From: Neodiprion pinetum
Taxonomy: Eukaryota; Arthropoda; Insecta; Hymenoptera; Diprionidae
Length of the DNA stretch: 64,000 nucleotides
Reading direction: 5' to 3'
Assembly (NCBI RefSeq): GCF_021155775.2
Contig: NC_060238.1
Location: 26,070,470 to 26,134,469, forward strand
A program made the translations under genes and the position numbers. Position 1 is the stretch's first letter. Each line of letters begins with the position of its first letter. Shown one piece after another: positions 49,594 through 61,900 of this stretch. Below the pieces are notes generated by a model. The model was not told the DNA's origin. It saw only the letters and a list, made by a program, of their open reading frames with translations, and did no database searches.

Positions 49594-51706
49594 ATGATAT
49601 TTCTGCTTTTGCTTGTCGAGGTGTTGATTGGATCTGCCGTTGCAGAAATCCATGCAACAGTATGGACCCAAGAAATGGTCCAGAACCTTTTCACTGCTGC
49701 CGGCGAAGTTGGCGCAACAGTTGTAAGTATACGTTTCTTAGCGCTTTGTTTTTCAAAGATCTTTGACAAACTTGCAAATTTTTAGTTGCGGCCTAATACA
49801 GACATCGAATGTTTTCAACATTTAAGCCCGCGATGATTGCTCATCACGGATACATGGTCGAGACTCATCACGTGACGACGTACGATGGTTACATCCTCCA
49901 AATGCACCGAATCCCCGCAACTCCCACAAGCCCTGCAGCTACCAACAAGAGCGCTGTTTTCCTGATGCATGGCCTCCTGAGTAGTTCTGCCGACTGGGTT
50001 GTCATGGGCCCTGGAAAGGGTTTAGGTCAGTGCTTACATGCCAATCCGAACTATTCGGGTATTCGAATATTCGAATTACTCGGATCCGTCCGCAGTTGTG
50101 AAATTTGAAATCAAGATACTTCGAGTACCCGCAAATGGTTCGAGTATAAGGGTAATTCGGATATCCGAATAGAGTAGGTATCCGTATGGTTCTAGCACCC
50201 GGATAGTTGGTGGATCCGGAACAATTTGTGCAAAGTTTGCAAATAAATTACCCCCGCACCATAGGTTTAGAAAATTTGAAAAACAGTTGTGTATTTTTGA
50301 AACAAAGTCCCGTAAGATTGCGGAGTCGGCAAGTAAATCAAGTCCTCTATCTGTTTGAATAGTTCGAATACCTGAGAAACTGGTATCATCTAGTTTAGAT
50401 GATACACGAGTTTATTGTGTATTTTTCAATACACTTTCCAATTCAAATGTTAGATGAAAAATGTGTAGTTTGTTTTCTTTAGCTTACATCCTAGCAGATG
50501 CTGGATACGACGTGTGGATGGGCAACGCGAGGGGAAATACATACTCGAAAAATCACACAACCATCACCGATTTCGCCGGTAAAGAGTTCTGGGACTTTGA
50601 ATGGCACCAAATCGGCTACTACGATCTCCCCGCCATGATCGACTACACTCTGACCAACACAGGGCAGAGGAAACTGATATACGTAGGCCATAGTCAAGGC
50701 ACGACTTCGTTCTACGTTATGGCATCCGCGAAACCCGAGTACAATGACAAAATTAACGTCATGTTCTCTTTGGCGCCAGTTGCTTACATGGGCAATCTGA
50801 AGAGTCCTTTGTTGAGACTGACATCCACTCTTGTGAATACTTTGGAGGTGAGTAGAGATCTTCCTCGCTGCTAATTCCACGTTTCTATTACACTCAGGAT
50901 TCAATTATGTCGGCGTATATTTCCTCAGGCAATTTTCGATCTTTTCGGCGAGTATGAGTTCCTGCCTAAGAGCGATTTAATCGGCTTGGTTGGTTCGAAA
51001 TTTTGCCACGACGACGCTCTCACTCAGTTTCTGTGCAGTAATGTACTCTTCCTCATGTGCGGATTCAACAAAGCTCAACTGAACACCGTGAGTTGATTCA
51101 AACACGTGTGACTCAGAGCTAGTCCAAATAGCGACTCATTTCACTGATTTGAGACACTTATTCTGCAGACAATGCTACCGGTCATATTCAAACATACTCC
51201 AGCTGGTGCGTCAACTCGTCAACTGGTTCACTACGGTCAAGAAATTATGTTTAGAAAGTTCAGACAGTACGATTATGGCCCAGTGCTCAACTTGCATCAC
51301 TATCATAAGATCACACCACCGAATTATAATCTTGGCAGGATTAGCGCACCCGTTCACTTGCTCTACAGTGATAACGACTGGATGGCTGCTGTATCAGTGA
51401 GACAACTTGATGTTCTTCTCTCTTTCTCGCAAATGACCATAATTTTTCTAAAAAATAAAATTTAATAATCCAATTATCTTTCTAAAACTCCGCTCACCAA
51501 CATCAGAAGTTCATAACAGGTCTAGAATGGTATTTTTGTTTTTTTAGGATGTTGAAAAATTGTACTCTGAACTTGGTAACCCGGTTGAGAAGTACCGGAT
51601 CTTGGACGGCAAGTGGAACCATCTTGATTTTCTGTGGGGAATCAATGCTAAAGAACTTGTCTATAACCACATCCTGACTACTTTGGAAAATCAATATAGT
51701 GATTAG
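49594..51706 (+). CDS. Secreted acid lipase (lipase 3 / gastric-lysosomal lipase family)
   Basis: This alpha/beta-hydrolase cleaves acylglycerols or sterol esters, probably in the gut lumen or lysosome. Exons: 49594-49722, 49827-50025, 50483-50847, about 50929-51087, 51169-51396, 51548-51706. The total is about 1239 bp, 412 aa, the usual family length. Residues 1-17 (MIFLLLLVEVLIGSAVA) are a signal peptide. The N-terminal lipase motif is HGYMVETHHVTTYDGYILQM, followed by HGLLSSSADWV (oxyanion region) and DAGYDVWMGNARGNTYS. The nucleophile is Ser180 in GHSQG, the acid Asp354 in YSDNDW and the His 385 in KWNHLDF, so the triad is intact. The exon 2 acceptor is an AAG rather than CAG type; the alternative TAG and CAG upstream bring in a stop. 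The exon 4 start may be off by one base. Confidence 0.95.
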
Positions 51707-51752
51707 GTGACAATGAAATCACCGTTTACGGTTACCGATTGTGAAAAATTGA

Positions 51753-51758
51753 AATAAA
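51753..51758 (+). terminator. Lipase polyadenylation signal
   Basis: AATAAA lies 47 bases after the stop codon of the lipase, in GAAATAAAGTTATTTTCGC. Confidence 0.8.
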
Positions 51759-51908
51759 GTTATTTTCGCATGAACGGGGTTTTAATTGATTCTAATTAGT
51801 ATCGAATGATTGGATTTTATGTAACCTGATTGAGTGTAAGATATCAATTTCTGAAAATATGTAACGTATGATTTTGATATTGTTGGACTATCTGAGACGA
51901 GGTTAGAC

Positions 51909-52830
51909 GTGAAATATTATTACCATAAGCCGAGAATCCAGGCGTGTAAAAAATTTATATGTAGAACTGAAACGAATATAGCGCCGGACGTGGAGATGCT
52001 ATACTTATTTGTCGAAGAGTCTATTGGACAATATCTAATTCATTTCTCTGATTATGCGCCTACCGAAGTTCTTGCGGTACAAATACAATTTGACAGCTTA
52101 AAAATTACCGTTCTACCAATTCACGTTCAACCTTTAAACAAGTTTTCAGACATTGACTCTCCTAAAATATTTCGGCCATTTTCTCGTGTATTAGTTACGG
52201 GTGAATCCAATGCCAGGCACACTTTTTGGAATCGCATTTTCAATAATGTGAAAAACTCAATGTAGAAACTAGCAAAAGAGAAATATAACGGACCAATTGA
52301 AAGTATTCCCCCACCAATTATTGGGAATAATATTTTGTATACTCTAAGACTAAGGATCACTTTGTCTCCGTACGTCGTGCAAATACGAACTTAGGTCCTG
52401 AGTCTCGCAATAAGATAGTTACTAGATCAGTAAATAGTAACAGGTTTCGTAAAAATTGTGAAATTGACGATGATCAAGTAAATGCATTTGCTACTGCAAA
52501 AGAAATCTCTTGAGAAAATTGAGAAATAATGCTACTGCCGGAAGAGATGAGATCACTGACAAAAAAATTTACGAAATTCACCATAATTCAGTAGAAAAAT
52601 CTTTTGATACTTTGTGGATTGACGAACTGACGTCTATAAAAATGATCCAAGAGAAGTTTCCGAGCTAACTGATTTTTACCATTTCGTCCCATCTCTTTAA
52701 TCGCCGTGAAACTCGGACTGAACAAGCTAAAATTGAAGATAATACTATTATATGTTTCCTGGCAAAAGGATTCCAAATATTTTGAACTACATTTAAATAT
52801 GATACTTACTTTTGCAGCGCACGTTAACAA
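51909..52830 (+). pseudogene. Decayed Jockey-type non-LTR retrotransposon fragment
   Basis: The open frame 51909-52265 (118 codons) resembles the C-terminal part of the Jockey-clade apurinic endonuclease, ending in FSRVLVTGESNARHTFWN, close to the usual GDFNAKH.W hallmark but with Asp and Phe positions altered. After stops, a second piece near 52520-52610 reads LRNNATAGRDEITDKKIYEI, like the N-terminal RT motif (K-APG-DGI). A third near 52740 reads LLYVSWQKDSK, like the W-K-AKV motif. Each piece needs a different frame or passes stops. Ends, poly(A) tail and target duplication are not defined. Confidence 0.65.
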
Positions 52831-53608
52831 AATACGCTCTGAAGCTGTTAGTCTTATCATTAAATATCACCTACTACTTAATAAGAAACGTACCCTCAAT
52901 AAAACTAACAAACTTATAATTTTTACCACTTTATGGCGAATATCGCCGTTACTTTTCATAATCGGTAATATGAGAGCCAACCATTCTCTTACCTCGATTT
53001 ATTCCACACGATCGCCGTTACTGACTCAAATCTTCCTATTATATTTTAGATATTTGATTAAGGTGCACACGGAGCGGCGTGTGTCGCGTTTAACGAGACT
53101 GGTTTGACTTTTTTTTTTTTTTTTTCGTTCATACATAATTTCAACACACCTTTATTGAACGTACATCCAACCTGCAGCCTCTGGACTGAAACGTGTCTTG
53201 ATATTTGAGTTATTTTCATCAATTGAATTGCGAACTTCCAATACATTCATATACATATACCTTATTTCTTCTAAAAAAGTTACTACTACATAATTCAAGA
53301 AGGCATAAATCGAATATATCGAAGTCATTCGCTACCGATAAGCGAAGGATCCTGACCTGCAGACTGGTTAACTAGGCAATCGAATTTTCTTGTTTTGTTG
53401 TTGAAACTAAATGTAACGGTCTCCGGTTTCCCTGACAGCGGCAATGACTTGTCGCGATAAACGAGGAGGGTAGTATTCGTGTGCTTAATCACAACGTCGC
53501 TGAAAATTTTCTTGTCACGTTTTTTTCTTCCGAAATCACAGATTCACGAGTGCCTGTGTTTACTTTCATTGGCAAGTGTCTTTTTTTTCCTTAAGAATGT
53601 ACTGGCTA

Positions 53609-54157
53609 TACATTATTAACCAAAAGTGAGTCTCGAATTATAGTAATGCCCAGAAGTTATCAATAAATTGTTTAAGCAAAATATTGTTCAACAAATTTTT
53701 AAGGAATGTATTTTTTTGTCATGTGAAATGAATTCGTTGATTTTTCTGAATGTACATGAATTTTTAAAGCTTTCTCTCATTATATCGATATTTCCGTGTT
53801 CGAAAATTTGTGTAGGCTGAGTTGCGAAACTGTTCGTTCAATACCCCGGAAACATTTTACTTGTAATGTACAACAATTTTACGAAATTGTATCCAAAATT
53901 CACGATTTTTCCTTGACATTTCAAAATTTTTAACTTTCGCTAACGGCAATTTCAGAATAATGAGAACATTACCCTGAAAATTTGTTGAACAATGTTTCGT
54001 GTAAACAATTTATCGACAGCTTTCAGGCATTATTGTTATTCAAATTTAATGTTCTTATCTTCTTTATTGTGGTTGAATATTTTCCGATGTTCGTCTTGTC
54101 ACAAAGTATTCAATATCGTCGACGAGACTGACTTTTGGTTGAGAATGTAACGTATGG
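53609..54157. repeat. Palindromic repeat element A
   Basis: The ends are inverted repeats: AACCAAAAGTGAGTCTCG near 53619 pairs with CGAGACTGACTTTTGGTT near 54122. Inner arms pair as well: AATATTGTTCAACAAATTTT at about 53681 pairs with AAAATTTGTTGAACAATGTT at about 53976, and AATAAATTGTTTAAGC pairs with GTGTAAACAATTTATC. The whole element could fold as a long imperfect hairpin. No ORF is present, so it is non-autonomous. Confidence 0.8.
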
Positions 54158-54599
54158 CCAACACATCCTTATCCACATTCGTAAGCGTAGGGTCGGCTTT
54201 TTTCAAAAGAGACTTTACATTCGGCAATTTCTCTGTCTATTTGCATTCACGCTAAGGATTAATTTTGTAAACGTTGTTATAATCATTTACTTTCGTACGC
54301 TTCACTGCTTGTAGTCCGCTCGTGATCTCGTCGATGCTTCGACCTGACCTTTTCGATCTCAATATTGACACGTCTTGAAACGATCGTAACTGCTTGGCAT
54401 AGTTATAACTCTGTTTTCCACAACAATAATACACACTTTACCCGCTTCGATTATCACCCGTCGTTGACGAGTCATTTTTTTCCATCTTCGTTACCGTGTT
54501 GATCCGCATTCGGAGATATTTGAAAATGTGAGCGATTTGGCTTCTTCGAATTTTGATTCTGGCTCAATTTTTGCAGTATTGACGGGGCAAACTTTTAAG

Positions 54600-55277
54600 G
54601 TATTATCGGATGTATATTGCCAACGAAAAGTGAGTCTCCGTGAGGATATTGATCACTTCGCGATGAAATAAATGTCTGAAAAAAATCAATCATAGCCAAG
54701 TTGATAAGATGATTCGTTTGGAATAATAATGATGATGCCAAAAGTCGTTGATAAATTCTTTGAAACAAAAATTTGTTCAACAAACAAATCCCAAGTGAAA
54801 TTTGTTTCATTTTATATAAAATTAGTTCATTGATTCTTCCGAATACCTATGAATTTTTTATACCAATTTTCGATGATTTTGAATAAATCAGTCACGAAAT
54901 TTTTTTAATTTCGAAAAATGGATCAAAAGTTCTGAATTTTCGGATAGGCTTGCGTGAATGGTTATACATTGCACTGAAGAAGTTTTAAAGAGGCATGAAA
55001 TGAACGGTTTCATAAATAGAACGTTAGAAAATTTTGGAAAACGGAATTATTCAACATCGCCGAAAATTCTAACAAAATTCACAGGGATTCAGAAAAGCCA
55101 ATGAATTCACATTATATGAAACAAAACAAAATTTCACTAGAGATTCGTTAAACAAATTTTTGCGTAAACAAATTACCTTATCAACTTGGTTATGTTTGAT
55201 TTTTTTCAGATTTCTATCTCATCGCAAAGTGTTCAATATTATCACCGAAACTCACTTCTGGTTGGGAAAATCCGTCC
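54600..55277. repeat. Palindromic repeat element B (same family as A)
   Basis: The left arm from AAAAGTGAGTCTCCG near 54627 pairs with the right arm ending near 55260 (CGAAACTCACTTCTGG). About 80 bases at 54617-54700 match the reverse complement of 55180-55262 closely, including CTTATCAACTTGG and TGATTTTTTTCAGA. Further inward, GATTCTTCCGAATAC-side sequence pairs with 55085-55140. Terminal AAAAGTGAGTCT is shared with element A. Confidence 0.82.
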
Positions 55278-55928
55278 AATAAGATCTTAGTTTATTGTTA
55301 ATGGGATTTATATTATTTAGCTAAAGGAATTCTGCTAATTCTGTCAACTTCGCAATCAACTGAAGAATCTACTTCGAGTATTTACCAATAAAACTTTCGA
55401 CCACACAGTCTTTTAATTAGCTACGTAAGAAAATCGTGAGAATCTTCAGAGCAGACTAGCTTATCAGCCTTAGGAACATAGGATGAGATAAATAAATCGA
55501 GGGGACGGCGGAAGCACAATCAAGATGCGATTTCTCGATTTCTTCGTACTTTTTTCTCGTCTCGAGCAAAGCCATTTTTTCCGGGAATTCTCGCTTTGTG
55601 AAGTCTCAACCAGAAACCCTATCTGGTGTCTGTTATTCATTCTCGCGCGTCGTGTTTTTATTTATTTATTTATTTTTTTTTTTTCAAGATTCAAAATCGG
55701 TCTTATCCCTCGCGCTGCGTCGTAGTCGATTTTGTTTCCCTTTTAAGAATCAGCGTGTATTCGCAAACGGCTTTCTTCCCCTTCTCAGCCGGGCGTCTTG
55801 TATCCCTAATTCGTTCGAGATCGAGATGTTCTCGATCACTAGCATCGCGGCTACGAACTGAGTCGGGTATATTTTAATTAATTTACTTCTCTCGTCATGT
55901 GTCGCCATCGTTATTGATTTTCGCGTCT

Positions 55929-56050
55929 GGTGATTTTATTCTTTTGCAAAATTCAAAATCAGTTATACCGTGTACGGTGTCTTTGGTGATTTTATTCTTT
56001 TGCAAAATTCAATATCGTTTCTACCGTGTGCGGTGTCGTTGGTGATTTAT
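55929..56050. repeat. 56-bp tandem repeat, just over two copies
   Basis: GGTGATTTTATTCTTTTGCA starts at 55929 and again at 55985, and a third partial copy starts at 56041. Between copies there are a few base differences (TGTACGGTGT versus TGTGCGGTGT). Confidence 0.85.
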
Positions 56051-57034
56051 TTTTCCCTTTCACGATCAACGTATTCGCAAGTATGTAAGCGGCGTGTCTT
56101 TCGGCGCGCGGGTTTCCTACCTTCTGCAAATGGCCGATAAACCCTTTACCCTTACCAATCTACCTACTTACAAACCGCGTTATGGCTCAGAGAGGTTTTC
56201 TAAGCTTCTAAAAGCGGTTTAATTACTTTCTTTTCAAATGTTGCATTCATTGCTTCGCCCCTACGCAATAAGCCGCTGTTGACGAATAGTCGTGTATTTT
56301 TTATTTTTTATACGCACTTTCCCCATAAGCATATTCATAAAAATCCTTTCTACCAATTCACTCCAAGAATTCTCATGATGGTATCTAATCGTATTAATTG
56401 CTCTAACGAACTCTCTGTGCTTTTCGCAACCCTATCGTTCACAAATTACTGTGCTGAGTCAAATTTTATAACGAGACAGTATTCTCTGGTTTTTGTGTTC
56501 ACTGGAACGAAAGAGAAATTAGATTAAAAAAATTCATATTGAAATTTTCGTCCGCCATATTGTATTGGCCACCTTGAGTTTTCGAAATCTGATTTCAGAT
56601 TCGTAATCGGCGACCCAAAGAACTTGTAATTTATGTGAAACAATATGTATGTGCGTACAGGGGTAACTTTATCGGAAATGAATTGTCCCTTCAATCTTTG
56701 CGAGATTTTAAAAACAATTTGTTACTAGCAATAATAATTTACATTACATGGCAATAATTACTCCCAAGTATTGAAAACCTATAATATTATATTATAGTAT
56801 ACAATCAGAAATAGCGAAAAACCGTTACGAAACATGTTTTCAAATTTGTTTAAATATCCAAAAAATGAATATTAAATATAGATGATGAGAATACTTAACA
56901 CTATTGGTCAAAGGGCTAAACGGCGGTATTCATCTGCTCGACAAATTTTCAATTTACCGTAGCCCATGGATCTCTACTAGAGAACCTCTGGCTGAAAATT
57001 CGATTTGAAAAATTTTAGTAACAATCGGTGGAGA

Positions 57035-60000
57035 ATGGAAGAAAAAAGTCAATGCGAGATACCGCGACGGGGCGCGAAGTTTAGAATAAAGGAAGTCGGT
57101 CTCTTTCAGATATGCAAAACCGACAATTTGAACTTTGAAGTGAGTGAAATACACCGATAGCTTGAAACGTAATTTTATCAAACTTCCGAAACAAGTTTAA
57201 CCATTAATGAATATTAATATCGGCAGGCGGTAGCCGTGGAGTGGCTTAATATATACAAAGCTGAACCACAAAATGCCTTCCTCATCCTTAAGCAATTTTT
57301 TTTCGAGGTGAGTGGGTGCAACGTACGCCTTACACCGGAGATGAAGAGTTCCGCGGATTACATGAATCTGATTCGTGAAGCGGCCAAGCGCTATGACGAG
57401 GTGCCTCGTTGTTCAATGTCTATAATACGAATTCAATTGAAACTTATCATCGAGCATGAATCGTGACCGAATGTTATAATATTTATATCTTTTTTTTTCT
57501 TCTCCTTTTTGCAATACCGAAGGGCAGTAACCAATCTCCATTGACCTTGCCTGGACAGCAATGGCTTACGTTACGAACAAATATTAATGATTTTATCGAG
57601 AGTCTGGTTTGCCAAAGCCAATATTCTGTATTATATGATCGATTTCTCATTACCAACATTATTTCTTGTCTCAATCTGTTGGTAGCGTCCAAAATTACAG
57701 CTTTCAGATACACTGCAAGCTTTATTGGTAAGTGAATAATGCAAACTGAGAATTTCTTACGGCAAAATAATTAACATAGCAATTGACTTCGTTTAAATGA
57801 AAATAATATTCACAACTTATTGGATATTGAAGGCCAACATGTTTTACTCGTCTACCCGGGAAATCACGTTTTACGTATCAAATTTCTTTCCAGGAATGAT
57901 GATCGTATCTGCCATTGCACACATCAGTGTAGCTGTATCAAAAAATCTCGAGGCAACGGTGACACGTGAGCGTCGAGTCATCAAATTACAGAACACTGGA
58001 ACAAGTCGAGCGATTAGCAAAATCGAAGCAGTAACAGCGCAAAGAAAGGAACTTGAAGATAATATGGCTGAGATTAAGAAATTGGTGTCATACGCATTTG
58101 GTGCGGTGCTTGCTCATTGTTACGAAGATAAATCCGTCGAGATTCGAACACTTTGTGTTACGGAAGTTTCCGAGGTGTTAACCATTTATCCCGACCTATT
58201 TACGGAGGACAAGTTTTTGGTATACCTAGGTATGAATAAAAACAATTAATATCGCGTGTCTAATGATATGAGGACGCATACGCCAAGAAGCCGAATTTTG
58301 TAGTGAGAGGGTGTATAATTTTTTCCTTTTTCTTTTTCTTTCTTTTCGTGCCATTCGCTACAAAAGCTCTCGAAACGCATATCTATACTAAAATTAGCCG
58401 AAAGAATAAATAAAAGTAAAAGGTCTTATCTTTGGGTGGATACGCTCTTTCAGCACCAAAATATATTTTTATTTATCACATTTGTAAATGGTTTAAGGTC
58501 AAATCCGCCATTTTTATGTTTATCTCGTAAACTGTGCAAAAACTTTCGGAATGTGAGATTCCATCGATTTCGGAGAGCATTTCTATAATTTCGTATCTTG
58601 TAAAAAAAAAAAAATTAATAATAATAATAATATCGGGCGTAGCGGTATAAGGTCGAGTGCGGGCACATGCGACCTTACGACATTAGTGAACGTGATTATT
58701 TTTCATAAAGTTCGCGATGACATTAAAGGCATAACCGGTATCTATTCGCGACCATTTACCGTTAATTGATCAATTTTTGAATATCAACGTTTTCTAATAT
58801 TGTATCCTCATGTTTTTCGCGCAAATCTATGTAGAAAGGGGAAAAAACAGTTCTACTTTTTACCTTTACGCGTGGTAAAAGGTCGTATAGTGACGCATGC
58901 GTTGTTATACCATTAGACACGCGATATGAAGAATAATCTTGAGTGTACCTAATTCAAACTTCCAACCGCATGTTCTCTCCGTTGAACTAGGAGTCTCGCT
59001 TGCGGATCCAATCCTGAATATTCAAAAAACAAGTTTCCGAACCCTGACCTATTTGTATTCCATGGATAAATATGCTGAAAAACTGTGGAACTTTACAAAA
59101 TCGTTTAAGCGTCTAATTATCTCATTGACGAGGAGCGAAAATATCGACGTGGTGACCGACGCGCTAATTCTTCTTAAATATATGTTGGAACGTCACAGAG
59201 ATCTTTTTGAAGATACTTGTCTCAATCGCATTTTTTCATTCGTTTACTCATTGAATAGAAATGTGGCCCAAATTGCCGGAGCATGCATCAGCGAACGAGT
59301 AGCATTGTTGGACGAAGACGCGGACGGAGGTGTCAGCAGAAACACACCCCGGCTCCGGGAGGTCGCCAAGTTTTACCTCGAGTATTCCAAGAACCCCGAC
59401 CATTGCCCGTATATGGTCGACGCCTTAATCGGGAGTAGCGAAATGATTAAAGACTGGGACGGCATAACCGATTTGTTGCTCGATAAACCAAGATTCGACG
59501 CAGACACGCTCAACGATACACAAAAGGGGGCACTGATCGAGTTGATGGTTTATGCCGTAAAACAAACTGCCACAGGTGGGATTTTTTTCCCCTCCATTAT
59601 GCCTGGTGTAACGATTGTTTTTAAAATGGAATTGAATTACAAGGGAGTTTAACCAATTCTATTATAATTTTGTTTTACAGGTCTAGGACCAATCGGCAGG
59701 GGTCCAATCCCTACGGAAATGCAAACACCAGAAGAGCTTCAAGCAAACAGGGCAGAAATTACGGAACACTTTATTCGGACTTTACCTGAGCTCTTGGAGT
59801 TGTACAAGGATAACTCGCTTGTATTGACATATTTGCTCGTGATTCCCCAGTACTTTGATCTCGACGTATGCGCTAAACAGAGACATCTGTATCACGTTGA
59901 TTCGCTTTTGCGAAAGCTTCGCTACATCGTTGAGAGAATAAATACCTGGAGAGTTTTGGACGCAGCGGCCAGAGCTCTGAAACATTTGTGCAGTGATCCT

Positions 60001-61867
60001 CACGCAATATATGCTCGGTAGAAATAACAACTGACTTAACATACCTACCTACAAATGCCGGCGAACTTCTTTTAAAGCTCTCGTATTTCAAAAAATAAAC
60101 GTGATATTTTAATATCGAAACCCCGAACGAAAGCTATCGATTCTTTGTCGAACTTTCACCAAATTTTTTTATTATTATTATTATTATCATTATTATTATC
60201 GTTTTCTAATTTTTTTCACCCGATGATAAAATTAATTTTTGAAACACTTTTACACCTTCGGAACCAAGCTTGATATTTTAAATTTCAACATGTCAAATGA
60301 AACCTACATTCACTTCGAATCGCGCGTTGAATCTTCAGGAATTTTTTAGTGTCTTCGCTAATAAATTTTTTTAGTTTCTTCAGAAATATTGAGTGTAAAA
60401 AAAAAAATTAAAAATTAAAAACTTAGGGGCGGTTGCCGGAATAGTTATCGGTTATCATTTTTTTTCTTCAGGCAGACTTTCTAGCGATGCCGGGACGCAA
60501 CTTTACCGCGCTATTACGATACACTCCGCGAAAATTAACCTTCTTCAATTCGACCGATAAATGCGTAAAATCCGCCTCTTTGTAGCGCCGATCGAATAAT
60601 TCATCAATTCTCATATTTTCAAGCTCCGACCTAATCCGCACAGTAATGATTGACGAGATGGTGGCAACGTTTGACAATTGTATGGGAAAATACAGATTAG
60701 CGGTACAGGAAATGAAGGATGATGAAACTAGCACCTACGCTGATGATGTGGACATTAGAAATGTCACGAGAAAAATTTCGATATTCTACCACAGTCATAA
60801 TATGACCCCATGGCGACTTTGGGAGTTGTCGTTCAAAATTATCCCAGAAACAATGAGGAATCCAAAAAGGTACCGTTTATCATTCAAGGTCTCACTACAA
60901 CATTTTTTATCGGCAAGTATAGAAGTGTTACTCCGGCATCGATCGTATGAATTTTGTTACAGGCCTTTTCCGCACGAAGCACTCAAATATTGTATGAATA
61001 TTTGCTCCAGCGCAATATTGTGGGGATTATTAGACTTCGCACGTGAGGACGACTTGGAAAAAGAAGGTGTGAAAGAAAAGTTCCACCTTTTCAGGAAGCG
61101 CTTACACCAATTCGTGGATCATATGTGTCGTTTGATCAAGGGCGCCCGTGAAAACGCAGTGGTAATGCCGCTTTCGATGAAATATTAGGGAATACCATGT
61201 TAATCGTGGTATATCACTGTTGGGAAAATTTAACTAAACATAACGTTCGAGAAGGTTCACTTTACGTTTGGGTCATTTGTTGTATTTCTCTTACTAAATA
61301 TGACACAAATTATCATAATTTTAACATTTAAATTCTCATATCAACATCTAATTTTTACTTTGTACTTTATTTTTCGCATTGGTTTTTTCTTTTTTTTTCT
61401 TCCAACCGTGCAATGTCATATAGTATTTCTGACAAAGTGACAAGGGACGAAAGTTGGCGATTTCGAATCACGCATCGCCAACTTTTGGCCGGTTTCTCAG
61501 GAGACAGTTGTTGTAACAACGAGCGGGTGAACAGCGGTGGGACTTTGCGTAGCAGTTTTGCTGGACGGGAGTGGCCAATTTCTTCTCCCTAGGGACGAAA
61601 GTCAAGCAATTGTGAAACGCGCATGCGCGAACCTATCTTTACGACACTTGGATTTAATCTGGGTATACTTTCGTCCCGCTAAGCTACTACGGAAAAGCAC
61701 CACTTTTCATTCGGGTGTGATAAAACTTTTCTTCTTCAACACGCGCATGACATATGGGCACTTTTTCGTGCATGTGGGTCGAAACGAAATACGCTACGTT
61801 TCAAATTCGATTTCACTTATATGATAATTAATCATAAGAACAACGATTGATGATCAAAATCATTCTG

Positions 61868-61900
<33 letters not shown>

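Larger units (their letters stand above)
52831..57034. other. Region without a supported gene, repeat-rich
   Basis: Contents: a T run at 53107-53126, two palindromic elements at about 53609-54157 and 54600-55277, a 56-bp tandem repeat at 55929-56050, and a copy of the short repeat seen at 10.4 kb at about 56570-56620. Open frames near 55525-55877 are short and low in information. Any promoter of the stromalin-like gene must lie at the right end but is not recognisable. Confidence 0.6.
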
